Shown here one piece after another: positions 17,091 to 24,639 of a DNA stretch of 40,014 nt. The notes under the pieces are model-generated. The model ran no database searches. It was not told the origin of the DNA and was given only the letters and a program-made list of their open reading frames with translations. Origin of the DNA: Desulfomicrobium apsheronum. GTDB taxonomy: Bacteria > Desulfobacterota > Desulfovibrionia > Desulfovibrionales > Desulfomicrobiaceae. The stretch's first letter is position 1; every line of letters starts with the position of its first letter. Location: positions 60,560 through 100,573 of the forward strand of contig NZ_FORX01000018.1 in NCBI RefSeq assembly GCF_900114115.1, read 5' to 3'. Position numbers and translations under genes: made by a program.

Positions 17091-17118
17091 AATCTACAAC
17101 ACTGGCAATAATTTGCAA
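17091..17118 (-). promoter_or_regulatory. Candidate sigma-70 promoter for the STAS-che operon
   Basis: Minus strand TTGCAA (17113-17118), 16-base spacer, TAGATT (17091-17096). Transcription would start near 17083, giving a leader of about 60 bases to the STAS gene. Both boxes are imperfect. Confidence 0.35.
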
Positions 17119-17237
17119 CAATTACTGATCATTGTCCCCGAAATTTCGCATACGCGCGCTTGCCGTCCTACATAATCCCATACACAGCCAGCATAAAAGA
17201 CGTTTTTCGCGTATGCCGAGAATATGCGCTTTGCCCT

Positions 17238-17266
17238 TGTCAACATTATGATTTTCTGGAAAATAT
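17238..17266 (+). promoter_or_regulatory. Weak candidate promoter for the GGDEF-EAL gene
   Basis: TTGTCA (17238-17243), 17-base spacer, AAATAT (17261-17266) in an AT-rich stretch just before the start codon at 17297. Weak match; the AT-rich context is the main support. Confidence 0.25.
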
Positions 17267-17296
17267 AAGTTTACTTGTCGTTAGCCGACGAAAAGC

Positions 17297-19441
17297 ATGA
17301 ATACGCATAAACCATTACCCAAGAAAAATTCCCTGATGACCTCCACCCAGCACGCGCCGAACACCGAACCACCCATCACGACCAGTATCCTGCTGGTCGA
17401 AGACAACGCCATAGTCGCCTTCGACATGCAGCAACGGCTGCAAAAGCTCGGGTACCAGGTCCAGGGCATCATCACCTCCGGCGAGGAAGCCATCGCCGCC
17501 GTTTCACGGCAAGCGCCGTCACTGATCCTCATGGACATCTTTCTCGATGGGCGCATCGACGGCATCGAAGCGGCCAAGGCCATCCTTGAAAACACGCAGA
17601 TCCCCATCATCTTCCTGACCGCCCATGACGACGAAGAAACCCTGGGGCGCGCCAAGATCACCGAGACCTTCGGCTACATCATAAAACCCGCCGAATCCCG
17701 AGACCTGCATGTTGCCATCGAAATCGCCCTCTACAAGCATTCCGCCGCGCAGGCGCTCCAGAAGAGCGAACAGCAGTACAGGCTTCTGTTCAACTCCATG
17801 CTGAACGGCTTCGCCCTGCACGAGGTCGTGACCGACGCTTCGGGGAAACCCGGAGATCTGCTCTTCCTCGACGTCAACCCGGCCTTTGCCAGCTTCTTCG
17901 GCCTGCCCGCAAAAGACATCGTCGGACGCAGCCTGCGCCAGCTCTCGGAAAAGGTCGAACCATACTGGATCGACATCCTCGCCAAGACCGCCATGACCCG
18001 CGAGTCGATCCGCTTCGACAGCTTCGCGGGGTTCGTGGGCAAACATTTCTCCGTGGTCGCCTTCAGCCCTCAGCCCCGGCAGGTGGCCGCCATATTCGAG
18101 GACACCACCAAACGCAAGGACGCCGAAAAGCATCTGCAGCACCGAACCTTCCACGACGCCCTGACCAACCTTCCCAACCGCGCGCTCTGCCTGGACCGCA
18201 TCCAGCAGGCCATGGAGCGCAGCCAGGTACGCGACGACTACCTCTTCGCCGTGGTGCAGGTCGACATCGACCGCTTCAAGGACGTCAACGACAGCCTCGG
18301 GCATCTTGTCGGCGACCAGCTGTTGCAGTCCATAGGCCACATCCTGCTTGATACCGTGTCCGCCGTGGACACGGTGGCACGCCTGGGCGACGACGAGTTC
18401 GTGGTCCTGCTGGAGGAATTGCCCTCCAGGAAAGCGGGCACGGCCACCATCAAAAAAATCAAGTCCGCCCTGAACCGCACCCTGGACATCGAGCATCATC
18501 CCCTCCACATCAGTGCGTGTTTCGGCGCTCTCTTCGGGCCCAACGAATACACCTCGCCCGAATACTTTCTGCAAGGAGCCAACATCGCCTTGCGCCACGC
18601 CCAGGAACAGGGCCTGGACCAACTGCGCTTTTACGCGCCGGAAATGCAGGACAAGGCCCTCAAGAAGCTGGACACGGAAACACGGCTGCGCAACGCCATC
18701 AACGAAAACGAGCTCTTCCTCGCCCTGCAACCTATTTTTTCCATAGACCAGAGCCCGACCCTGAGCGGCTTCGAAGCCCTCTTGCGCTGGAAGCCCAAGG
18801 ACAAGGGCTGGGTCCCCCCCAGCGAATTCATCCCCATTGCCGAACAGACCGGGCTCATCCTGCCCATCGGACAGTGGGTGCTGGAGCAATCCTGCAAGGT
18901 GCTGCGATCCTGGGCCGAAAAATACCCGGAGAATGCCTTCAGCGTGTCCGTCAACCTGTCCGCGCGCCAGTTCTCCGATCCCGATCTGGTGCAAAACCTG
19001 TTCAACTGCATCCGCCACAACCGCATCAACCCCTTGCAGCTCAAGCTTGAGATCACGGAAAGCGACGTCATGACCAATCCCGAGGCGACGATTCAGAAGC
19101 TTCGCATCATGAAGGAGCTGGGCATGGCCATTCTGGTCGATGATTTTGGCACGGGCTACTCGTCCATGAGCTACTTGCAACGCTTTCCCATCGACACGCT
19201 CAAGATCGACCGCAGTTTCGTGACTCATCTGGACAAGCACGCCAACCGCGTCATCGTGCGCACCATCGTCAATCTGGCCCACAGCCTCGGCCTGTCCGTG
19301 GTGGCCGAGGGCATCGAGACCGAAGCCCAATATCTGACGCTCAGGGAAATGGGCTGCGAATACGCCCAGGGCTACCATTTCTCCAGACCCATCCTGCTCG
19401 ACCAGATCGACGAATTCATCCGCGAACATCTCAAAAAATAG
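17297..19441 (+). CDS. Response regulator with PAS, GGDEF-like and EAL domains (c-di-GMP turnover)
   Basis: 714 residues. Receiver with phospho-acceptor Asp80 (LILMDIFLDG) and Lys in IIKPAE; a PAS-like sensor ~155-270; a diguanylate cyclase domain whose signature is GDDEF (364-368) instead of GGDEF; and an EAL domain with EALLRW (493), NLSARQF, EITES, DDFGTGYSS, KIDRSFV, AEGIET and QGYHFSRP. The EAL residues needed for c-di-GMP hydrolysis appear complete, so phosphodiesterase activity is likely; the altered GGDEF may be inactive or GTP-regulatory. No kinase is adjacent; the chemosensory operon runs divergently 272 bp away. No clear Shine-Dalgarno sequence precedes ATG 17297; ATG 17336 is another possible start. 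Confidence 0.9.
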   Translation: MNTHKPLPKKNSLMTSTQHAPNTEPPITTSILLVEDNAIVAFDMQQRLQKLGYQVQGIITSGEEAIAAVSRQAPSLILMDIFLDGRIDGIEAAKAILENTQIPIIFLTAHDDEETLGRAKITETFGYIIKPAESRDLHVAIEIALYKHSAAQALQKSEQQYRLLFNSMLNGFALHEVVTDASGKPGDLLFLDVNPAFASFFGLPAKDIVGRSLRQLSEKVEPYWIDILAKTAMTRESIRFDSFAGFVGKHFSVVAFSPQPRQVAAIFEDTTKRKDAEKHLQHRTFHDALTNLPNRALCLDRIQQAMERSQVRDDYLFAVVQVDIDRFKDVNDSLGHLVGDQLLQSIGHILLDTVSAVDTVARLGDDEFVVLLEELPSRKAGTATIKKIKSALNRTLDIEHHPLHISACFGALFGPNEYTSPEYFLQGANIALRHAQEQGLDQLRFYAPEMQDKALKKLDTETRLRNAINENELFLALQPIFSIDQSPTLSGFEALLRWKPKDKGWVPPSEFIPIAEQTGLILPIGQWVLEQSCKVLRSWAEKYPENAFSVSVNLSARQFSDPDLVQNLFNCIRHNRINPLQLKLEITESDVMTNPEATIQKLRIMKELGMAILVDDFGTGYSSMSYLQRFPIDTLKIDRSFVTHLDKHANRVIVRTIVNLAHSLGLSVVAEGIETEAQYLTLREMGCEYAQGYHFSRPILLDQIDEFIREHLKK

Positions 19442-19470
19442 GGCGCTCCCGTCATGAAACGGCAGCGCCC
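19433..19470 (-). terminator. Intrinsic terminator after the FAD dehydrogenase gene
   Basis: Stem GGGCGCT(C)CCGT / ACGG(C)AGCGCCC (19441-19452 with 19459-19470, one mismatch) with a 6-base loop. On the minus strand it ends in TATTTTTT, which lies inside the last codons of the convergent plus-strand gene. On the plus strand there is no T-tract. Confidence 0.75.
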
Positions 19471-19503
19471 CTCGTAATCGCCGGCTGAGCCCGGAAATAA
19501 AGT

Positions 19504-20889
19504 CTATCCCTTGGTCAGAATGCTCTTGGCGGGAATGAGTCCCGTGGCTGCGGCCGAAACGATGTTTCCGGCCACTCCGGGTCCGTCTCCGGCCACGTAG
19601 AGTCCCTCGATGGCGGTCTGCAGATTTTCGTCGCATTCCACCTGCGTGGCGAAGAACTTGATCTCCGGCGCATACAGAAGCGTTTCGTCGTTGGCCACAC
19701 CCGGCACGACCTGGTTGAGCTTTTCGAGCCCCTCGACCAGATTGGCCAGAATGCGCTCGGGCAGGGCCATGGCGATGTCGCCGCAGACCACCTTCTTCAG
19801 GGTCGGCTCGATGTAGCTGTTGCGGATGCGGTTCCAGGTGGAGCGGCGGCCGCGCTTCAAATCGCCAAAGCGCTGCAGGATGGGCTTGCCGCCCCCGATC
19901 AGGGTCGCCAGGCGGCCGATGGATTCACCGTAGGCCTGGTTGTCCGTGACGGGCTCGTTCAGGACCACCTTGGACAAAAAGGCGAAGTTGGTGTTCTCGC
20001 TCTTCTTGTCCATGTAGGCGTGGCCGTTGACGCAAACAAAATCCTGATAATTTTCCTGGGCGATGAAACCGCCGTAGTTGGTGCAGAAGGTGCGGGTCAG
20101 GTCGTCGTACTTGGAGGTGCGGATGAAGAAGGTCGGATCGTAGATGATGGAGCACAGGTCCTGCATGATCTCGTTGTGCACCTCAACGCGCACCCCGACC
20201 TCGATGCCGCGCTGGGTCACGGCCAGACCGTGGCGCTGCACGAGCTGACCGACCCATTCCGCCCCCACTCTGCCAGGAGCCAGGATGACGTTATCCGCCA
20301 GATACTCGCCCTTGGCCGTGGTCACGCCGCGCACCCGGCCGCCCTCGACCAGGATGTCGACCACCTCCTCCTTGGTGCGCACAGTCACGCCCTTGGACTT
20401 GATGTGCTCGACCATGCCGGTGATGTGACCGGGCAGGTTGTCGCTGCCGAGGTGCTTTTGCTTGATGACCAGCAGATCGATGCCGAACTTGCGGGCCTCC
20501 TTGCGGATGGAGCGGGCCTCGTCGATATTGGTCGGGTAGACCTTTCCGTCCATGCCGAAGCGGTTGAAGATGGCCTCGGTCTCATCGATGAGCTCCGTGG
20601 CCTTGCCCAGGCTCATGAACTGGGTCAGGTCGGTCTTGCCCAGCTTCGGTATGAAGTTGAGCTTGCCGTCGGAAAAGAGCCCGGCCCCGCCCATGCCCGC
20701 CAGGATGTTGCAAGGCTTGCAGTGGATGCAGTCCTGCGCCTCGGTCATGGGGCAGTTGCGGATAAGCGAGTCGCGGCCCTTCTCGATCAGGAGCACGTCG
20801 AGACTTGCGTGCTCGGCCAGATGATAGGCCGCGAACAGACCGGCCGGACCACCGCCGACAATGATCACGTCATGGACTTTCTTCTGCAT
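19504..20889 (-). CDS. NAD(P)/FAD-dependent dehydrogenase (uncharacterised COG2509-like)
   Basis: 461 residues. The N-terminal Rossmann motif VIIVGGGPAGLFAAYHLAE (residues ~8-26) binds FAD, and the C-terminal YVAGDGPGVAGNIVSAAATG is the usual second FAD contact. Cys residues in RNCPMTEAQDCIHCKPCN (~45-62) resemble the cysteine set seen in this uncharacterised dehydrogenase family; whether they bind metal is unknown. The substrate is unknown. It begins 2 bases after the typA stop codon, so it is translationally coupled to typA. A terminator follows. Confidence 0.8.
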   Translation of the reverse strand: MQKKVHDVIIVGGGPAGLFAAYHLAEHASLDVLLIEKGRDSLIRNCPMTEAQDCIHCKPCNILAGMGGAGLFSDGKLNFIPKLGKTDLTQFMSLGKATELIDETEAIFNRFGMDGKVYPTNIDEARSIRKEARKFGIDLLVIKQKHLGSDNLPGHITGMVEHIKSKGVTVRTKEEVVDILVEGGRVRGVTTAKGEYLADNVILAPGRVGAEWVGQLVQRHGLAVTQRGIEVGVRVEVHNEIMQDLCSIIYDPTFFIRTSKYDDLTRTFCTNYGGFIAQENYQDFVCVNGHAYMDKKSENTNFAFLSKVVLNEPVTDNQAYGESIGRLATLIGGGKPILQRFGDLKRGRRSTWNRIRNSYIEPTLKKVVCGDIAMALPERILANLVEGLEKLNQVVPGVANDETLLYAPEIKFFATQVECDENLQTAIEGLYVAGDGPGVAGNIVSAAATGLIPAKSILTKG

Positions 20890-20891
20890 GT

Positions 20892-22733
20892 CTATTTTCC
20901 TTCGACCTTCTTCTTGCGCGCGACCATGCTGTGCCTTTTCTGGGCCGAGAGCTCGATCTTGCGCAGGCGAATGTTCAGGGGGGTGATCTCGACCATCTCG
21001 TCGTCGCGGATGAAATTGAGCGCCATCTCAAGCGTCATGGGCAACACGGGAGTGAGGATGATGGCCTCATCCTTGCCCGAGGCGCGCATGTTGGTAAGCT
21101 TTTTTTCCTTGCACGGGTTGATGTCGATGTCGTTGTCGCGATTGTGTTCGCCGACGATCATGCCCTCGTAGACCGCATCACCGGGACGCACGAACATCCG
21201 GCCGCGCGGCTCCAGATTGAAAAGCGCGTACGGGACGGCCTGACCCTGACGGTCGCAGACCAGTGAACCGGAAAAGCGGGTCGGGAAATCACCCCGGTAC
21301 TCGCCGTATCCGTCGAACAGGGAGTTCATGATGCCCGTGCCCTTGGTGTCGGTCAAAAATTCGTCCCGGTAGCCGATGAGCGCGCGTGACGGAACGGAAA
21401 ATTCCATGCGCACCCGGCCGCTGCCGTTGTTGACCAGATTGAGGAGCTTGCCCCGACGGATGGACAGTTTCTCCGTGACCACACCCATGAAGGCCTCGTC
21501 GCAGTCCACGTAGACGTGTTCCATGGGCTCAAGAAGCTTGCCGCCCTCTTTCTTGTAGATGACCTCGGGTCGGCCGACGCCCAGCTCGAAGCCTTCGCGG
21601 CGCATGGTCTCGATGATGATGGCCAGCTGGAATTCACCACGACCCTTGACGATCATGGAGTCCTTGTCCTCGCTCTCCTCGACCTGGATGGCCACGTTGG
21701 TCAGGGCCTCTTTTTCGAGACGGTCCTTGATCTTGCGCGACTGCACGATCTTGCCCTCGCGTCCGGCAAAGGGCGAGGTGTTGATGGTGAAGCGCATGGA
21801 CACGGTGGGCTCGTCCACGTCGATGCGCTTCAGGCGCACAGGGCTTTCCTTCAGGCAGATGGTGTCGCCGATGCTGACCTTGTTCAGGCCGGCCATGACC
21901 ACGATGTCGCCCATCTCGACGGCGGCCTGATCCTTGAGCTGCATTCCTTCGTAGGCCTGAATCTTGGCCGGTCGGAAGGCGAGCTGGTCGTTTTCGCCCA
22001 TGCACAGAAGATCGGCCTTGTCCTGCAGCAGGCCGGCCTTGATCTTGCCGATGACCAGACGACCCAGGTAATCCGAGTACCCGAGGTCCGAGACAAGCAT
22101 CTGGAAGGGTGCGGCGGGATCGAAACGGGGGCCGGGGATATGCTCCAAAATGAGGTCGAAGAGACAGGAAAGATCCTTGCCGGGCTCATCGAGCACCGGA
22201 GAGGCTACACCGTCGCGGCCGATGGCGTAAAGCACCGGAAATTCGAGCTGATCCTCGTCGGCGCCAAGATCGATGAACAGGTCGTAGACCTCGTCCAGCA
22301 CTTCCTGCGGCCGGGCATCGGAGCGGTCGATCTTGTTGACCACGACCAGAATGGGCAGGCTCGCGTCCAGGGCTTTCTTGAGCACGAACCGGGTCTGGGG
22401 CAGCGGGCCCTCGGAGGAGTCCACCAGCAGCACCGCGCCATCGACCATGGACAGAGCGCGCTCCACTTCCCCGCCGAAATCGGCATGGCCGGGGGTGTCG
22501 ACGATATTGATCTTCACGCCTTTCCAGCGCACGGAGCAATTCTTGGCGGCGATGGTGATACCGCGTTCGCGCTCCAGATCCATGGAATCCATGACGCGGT
22601 CGTCCATGGCCTGGTTGTCCCGGAAAACTCCGGACTGTCGGAACATGACATCCACAAGGGTGGTCTTGCCATGGTCAACGTGTGCTATGATCGCGATATT
22701 TCTGATATTGTCATTCTTCTGCATGGTGGGCAT
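20892..22733 (-). CDS. TypA/BipA ribosome-associated GTPase
   Basis: 613 residues, the usual length. The G1 loop AHVDHGKTTL, DTPGHADFGGEVERAL (G3) and NKIDRSDARP (G4) are near the N-terminus, with EF-G-like domains III and V and the BipA-type C-terminal end following (RMFVRPGDAVYEGMIVGEH). TypA assists ribosome assembly and stress or low-temperature growth. ATG 22733 is chosen because GAGGA sits just upstream; an in-frame GTG at 22802 would read through a terminator hairpin. The first gene of a two-gene operon with the FAD dehydrogenase. Confidence 0.95.
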   Translation of the reverse strand: MPTMQKNDNIRNIAIIAHVDHGKTTLVDVMFRQSGVFRDNQAMDDRVMDSMDLERERGITIAAKNCSVRWKGVKINIVDTPGHADFGGEVERALSMVDGAVLLVDSSEGPLPQTRFVLKKALDASLPILVVVNKIDRSDARPQEVLDEVYDLFIDLGADEDQLEFPVLYAIGRDGVASPVLDEPGKDLSCLFDLILEHIPGPRFDPAAPFQMLVSDLGYSDYLGRLVIGKIKAGLLQDKADLLCMGENDQLAFRPAKIQAYEGMQLKDQAAVEMGDIVVMAGLNKVSIGDTICLKESPVRLKRIDVDEPTVSMRFTINTSPFAGREGKIVQSRKIKDRLEKEALTNVAIQVEESEDKDSMIVKGRGEFQLAIIIETMRREGFELGVGRPEVIYKKEGGKLLEPMEHVYVDCDEAFMGVVTEKLSIRRGKLLNLVNNGSGRVRMEFSVPSRALIGYRDEFLTDTKGTGIMNSLFDGYGEYRGDFPTRFSGSLVCDRQGQAVPYALFNLEPRGRMFVRPGDAVYEGMIVGEHNRDNDIDINPCKEKKLTNMRASGKDEAIILTPVLPMTLEMALNFIRDDEMVEITPLNIRLRKIELSAQKRHSMVARKKKVEGK

Positions 22734-22751
22734 ATTTTCCTCGTGGAGCAT

Positions 22752-22778
22752 AAAAAACGGCTTCCTTGACTGAAGCCG
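22752..22778 (-). terminator. Terminator-like hairpin in the typA leader (possible attenuator)
   Basis: Minus-strand stem CGGCTTC/GAAGCCG (22772-22778 with 22758-22764), 7-base loop, then six T. It ends 18 bases before the typA start codon, too close for a promoter between the two. Hence it either ends the upstream zinc-ribbon transcript or conditionally stops typA transcription. Confidence 0.7.
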
Positions 22779-22830
22779 ATGTGGAGTTGGTCGCAGGCGC
22801 ACAACACACGGCGCACGACACTATTTTTCC

Positions 22831-22858
22831 ATTACGCGCACCTTTCGTGCGACGTCAA
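22831..22858 (-). promoter_or_regulatory. Candidate promoter for typA
   Basis: Minus strand TTGACG (22853-22858), 16-base spacer, CGTAAT (22831-22836). Transcription from about 22824 would give a ~90-base leader that contains the terminator-like hairpin at 22752-22778. Confidence 0.4.
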
Positions 22859-22955
22859 GAAGGAAAGAAACGAAAAAAAGCGGATCTTTCTAAGGGCGCA
22901 AATCCGGACAGGCGGCCGTTTGAGGGCTGGCGGCAGGAAAAGAGGGCCTGGAAAC

Positions 22956-23393
22956 CTACTTGAACATCCCGCAGCGCATGTTGCGGATGGCGTCCTTGAA
23001 CTGGATCTCGGCAGTGCAGGGCTTCATCAGCTTCTGAACATAACCCAGACCGAAAGTAGGATGATCAATGACATCGCCGATCTGAAAAGTGCGTTCCATG
23101 CTGTAGGACAGGGGTTTGGCGCAGGGGGTAACCAGCTTTTCCCACTGCTCGAGCAGAGCCTGGGCCTGCTTGCTGGAAGCCAGGGCAGCCTTCTTGGGGC
23201 GCGGAGTGGCGGGTTTCTTGACCTTGGGCTCGGCAGTGGGCGACACGTAGGCGTGACGTGCGTTACAAACCTTGCACTCGACCTTGGCGATCTTCTCGCC
23301 GGACATGACGACCACGTGATGATCGGTCACGGTCTTGCATTTCTTGCATAGGGATTCGACGGAACTGCCTGCTTGTATTTGATTTTCTGTCAT
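22956..23393 (-). CDS. Zinc-ribbon protein with C-terminal SH3-like domain, function unknown
   Basis: 145 residues. Two CxxC pairs (Cys16/19 and Cys40/43) form a zinc ribbon at the N-terminus. A basic P/A/K linker (~52-78) follows. The C-terminal piece has FQIGDVIDHPTFGLGYV followed by IQFKDAIRNMRCG, the layout of small SH3-like barrels found at the ends of some DNA- or RNA-processing proteins. I do not recognise the family. A nucleic-acid or transcription-complex role is a guess from the zinc ribbon and basic linker. AAAGGA precedes the ATG. A strong terminator hairpin lies ~30 bases upstream of the start. Confidence 0.75.
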   Translation of the reverse strand: MTENQIQAGSSVESLCKKCKTVTDHHVVVMSGEKIAKVECKVCNARHAYVSPTAEPKVKKPATPRPKKAALASSKQAQALLEQWEKLVTPCAKPLSYSMERTFQIGDVIDHPTFGLGYVQKLMKPCTAEIQFKDAIRNMRCGMFK

Positions 23394-23421
23394 GTTGGAT
23401 CCTTTGAAGTAACGTTGCGGG

Positions 23422-23453
23422 AAAAAAAAGCCACAAGGGAAAATCCTTGTGGC
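23422..23453 (-). terminator. Strong minus-strand terminator upstream of the zinc-ribbon gene
   Basis: Stem GCCACAAGG/CCTTGTGGC (9 bp, 23430-23438 with 23445-23453), 6-base loop, then eight T on the minus strand. No annotated minus-strand gene lies upstream of it before 27155, so it must end a short RNA or act as an attenuator of the zinc-ribbon gene at 23393. Confidence 0.8.
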
Positions 23454-23510
23454 ATGTTCTCTATTGAAGCACTCTACCCCCTTACCGTGCGCGAGGCAAT
23501 GGTCGAATTT
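23424..23510 (-). ncRNA. Possible small RNA or attenuated leader of the zinc-ribbon gene
   Basis: A weak minus-strand promoter (TTCAAC at 23543-23548, 18-base spacer, TATGAC at 23519-23524) would start an RNA near 23510 that ends at the strong terminator, about 87 bases long. A 13-codon open frame (23482-23523, [13 protein letters not shown]) overlaps its beginning but has no clear ribosome-binding site. The existence of the RNA is inferred from the terminator. Confidence 0.3.
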
Positions 23511-23551
23511 GCCATTTTGTCATACAGGATCTTTTTACGACCGTTGAACCG

Positions 23552-23580
23552 TTGACAGCACCCGCCTCGCCGCGCATGGT
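23552..23580 (+). promoter_or_regulatory. Candidate promoter for the FMN riboswitch-ribB transcript
   Basis: TTGACA (23552-23557, exact consensus), 17-base spacer, CATGGT (23575-23580, poor). The predicted start, about 23587, coincides with the first base of the riboswitch, which supports it. Confidence 0.5.
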
Positions 23581-23588
23581 GCCCTCTT

Positions 23589-23733
23589 CTCAGGGCGGGG
23601 TGCAATTCCCCACCGGCGGTATCCCGCTTCACGGCGGGGAGCCCGCGAGCGCTCCCGGAGGTCCGGGAGGTCAGCAGATCCGGTGCGAGGCCGGAGCCGA
23701 CGGTGACAGTCCGGATGAAAGAGAAGACGGCCT
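23589..23733 (+). promoter_or_regulatory. FMN riboswitch (RFN element)
   Basis: It has the conserved RFN pieces in order: CAGGGCGGGGTGCAATTCCC, CACCGGCGGTA, a variable stem near 23625-23650, AGCCCGCGAGCGC, GGTCAGCAGATCCGGTG, CGAGGCCGGAGCCGACGG, TGACAGTCCGGATG and AAAGAGAAGACGG. It binds flavin mononucleotide in the nascent RNA and lowers expression of riboflavin synthesis genes when FMN is plentiful. It is followed at once by a terminator hairpin and then ribB. Confidence 0.95.
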
Positions 23734-23734
23734 A

Positions 23735-23761
23735 CCGTTCACGGGCGTGAACGGTTCTTTT
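23735..23761 (+). terminator. Riboswitch expression-platform terminator
   Basis: Stem CCGTTCAC/GTGAACGG (23735-23742 with 23747-23754), 4-base loop GGGC, then TTCTTTT. It lies just after the RFN aptamer, so FMN binding probably favours this terminator and stops ribB transcription. Confidence 0.85.
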
Positions 23762-23803
23762 CAGCCGCGCCCTGATTCACGTTCAATTCCAAGGAGAACC
23801 ACC

Positions 23804-24536
23804 GTGAATCAGTTTTCAGAGAATTTTGAAGACACTCCCCCCCGCGTCCGGGTCGAACGCGCCCTTGCGGCCTTGCAACAAGGCCTCGGGGTGCTGGTCA
23901 CCGACAACGAAAACCGCGAAAACGAAGGCGACCTGATCTTCGCCGCCGAAACCCTGACCACGGCCCAGATGGCCATGCTCATCCGCGAATGCAGCGGCAT
24001 CGTCTGCCTGTGCCTGCCCGAGGACAAAGTCCGCGCCCTGGACCTGGCGCCCATGGTCAGCAACAACTCCAGCCGCTACCAGACCGCGTTCACCGTCTCC
24101 ATCGAAGCCGCCCAGGGGGTGACCACCGGAGTGTCCGCCGCCGACCGCGTGCGCACGGTCCACGCCGCCATCGCCGACGATGCCCGCCCCGGGGGTGACC
24201 ACCGGAGTGTCCGCCGCCGACCGCGTGCGCACGGTGCAGGCCGCCATCGCCGACGATGCCCGCCCCGGGGACTTGCATCGTCCCGGCCACATCTTCCCGC
24301 TTCGCGCCTGTCCGGGCGGGGTTCTGGAACGCGAAGGACACACCGAGGCCACCGTGGACCTCATGCGCCTGGCCGGGCTCAAGCCCTGCGGCGTGCTGTG
24401 CGAAGTCACCAACGAAGACGGCACCATGGCCCGCATGCCCCAAATCCAGGAGTTCGGAAGACGCCACGACCTCCCTGTGGTGACCATCGACGACATCAAG
24501 GAATACATCCAGGCCTCGGCACAGGCCGCAAGCTAA
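23804..24536 (+). pseudogene. ribB, 3,4-dihydroxy-2-butanone-4-phosphate synthase, frameshifted by a 76-bp duplication
   Basis: AAGGAG precedes a GTG start at 23804. The first ~130 residues are typical RibB, with [17 protein letters not shown] and the active-site acidic cluster. The segment from [15 protein letters not shown] to DDARPG is then present twice (76 bp each), and because 76 is not a multiple of 3 the downstream half, with [20 protein letters not shown] (His/Arg/Cys signature) and [14 protein letters not shown], lies one frame over and ends at 24536. Removing one copy restores a normal ~218-residue RibB. RibB converts ribulose 5-phosphate to the four-carbon riboflavin precursor. 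As sequenced, the protein would lose its C-terminal half. Confidence 0.9.
24121..24272 (+). repeat. 76-bp tandem duplication inside ribB
   Basis: Copy one 24121-24196, copy two 24197-24272. They differ at two bases, GTCCAC in the first and GTGCAG in the second. Both differences fall at third codon positions of the ribB frame (Val silent, His to Gln). The junctions are at short G runs (24115-24119, 24191-24195 and 24268-24271), which could have served as microhomology. Confidence 0.92.
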
Positions 24537-24546
24537 CGACCCTTCC

Positions 24547-24584
24547 GGCACGGCGCTTCCGGCGACCCGGCGCGCCGTGCCTTT
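24547..24584 (+). terminator. Possible terminator after ribB
   Basis: Arms GGCACGGCGC (24547-24556) and GCGCCGTGCC (24572-24581), a perfect 10-bp stem with a 15-base loop, followed only by TTTCC. It is 10 bases after the original ribB stop codon. The T-tract is short, so it may be weak. Confidence 0.55.
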
Positions 24585-24639
24585 CCAGCCTTCATTTTCC
24601 GGACTGGACTTTTTCCGTCCGCCTTTGTAGCCGCACCGC

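Noticed and set aside
17103-17117. Sigma-54-like TGGCAATAATTTGCA upstream of the GGDEF-EAL gene
   Set aside because: GG and GC are 9 bases apart instead of 10.
22734-22802. Longer TypA starting at GTG 22802
   Set aside because: It would read through the terminator-like hairpin, and a good ribosome-binding site precedes ATG 22733; length from 22733 matches the family.
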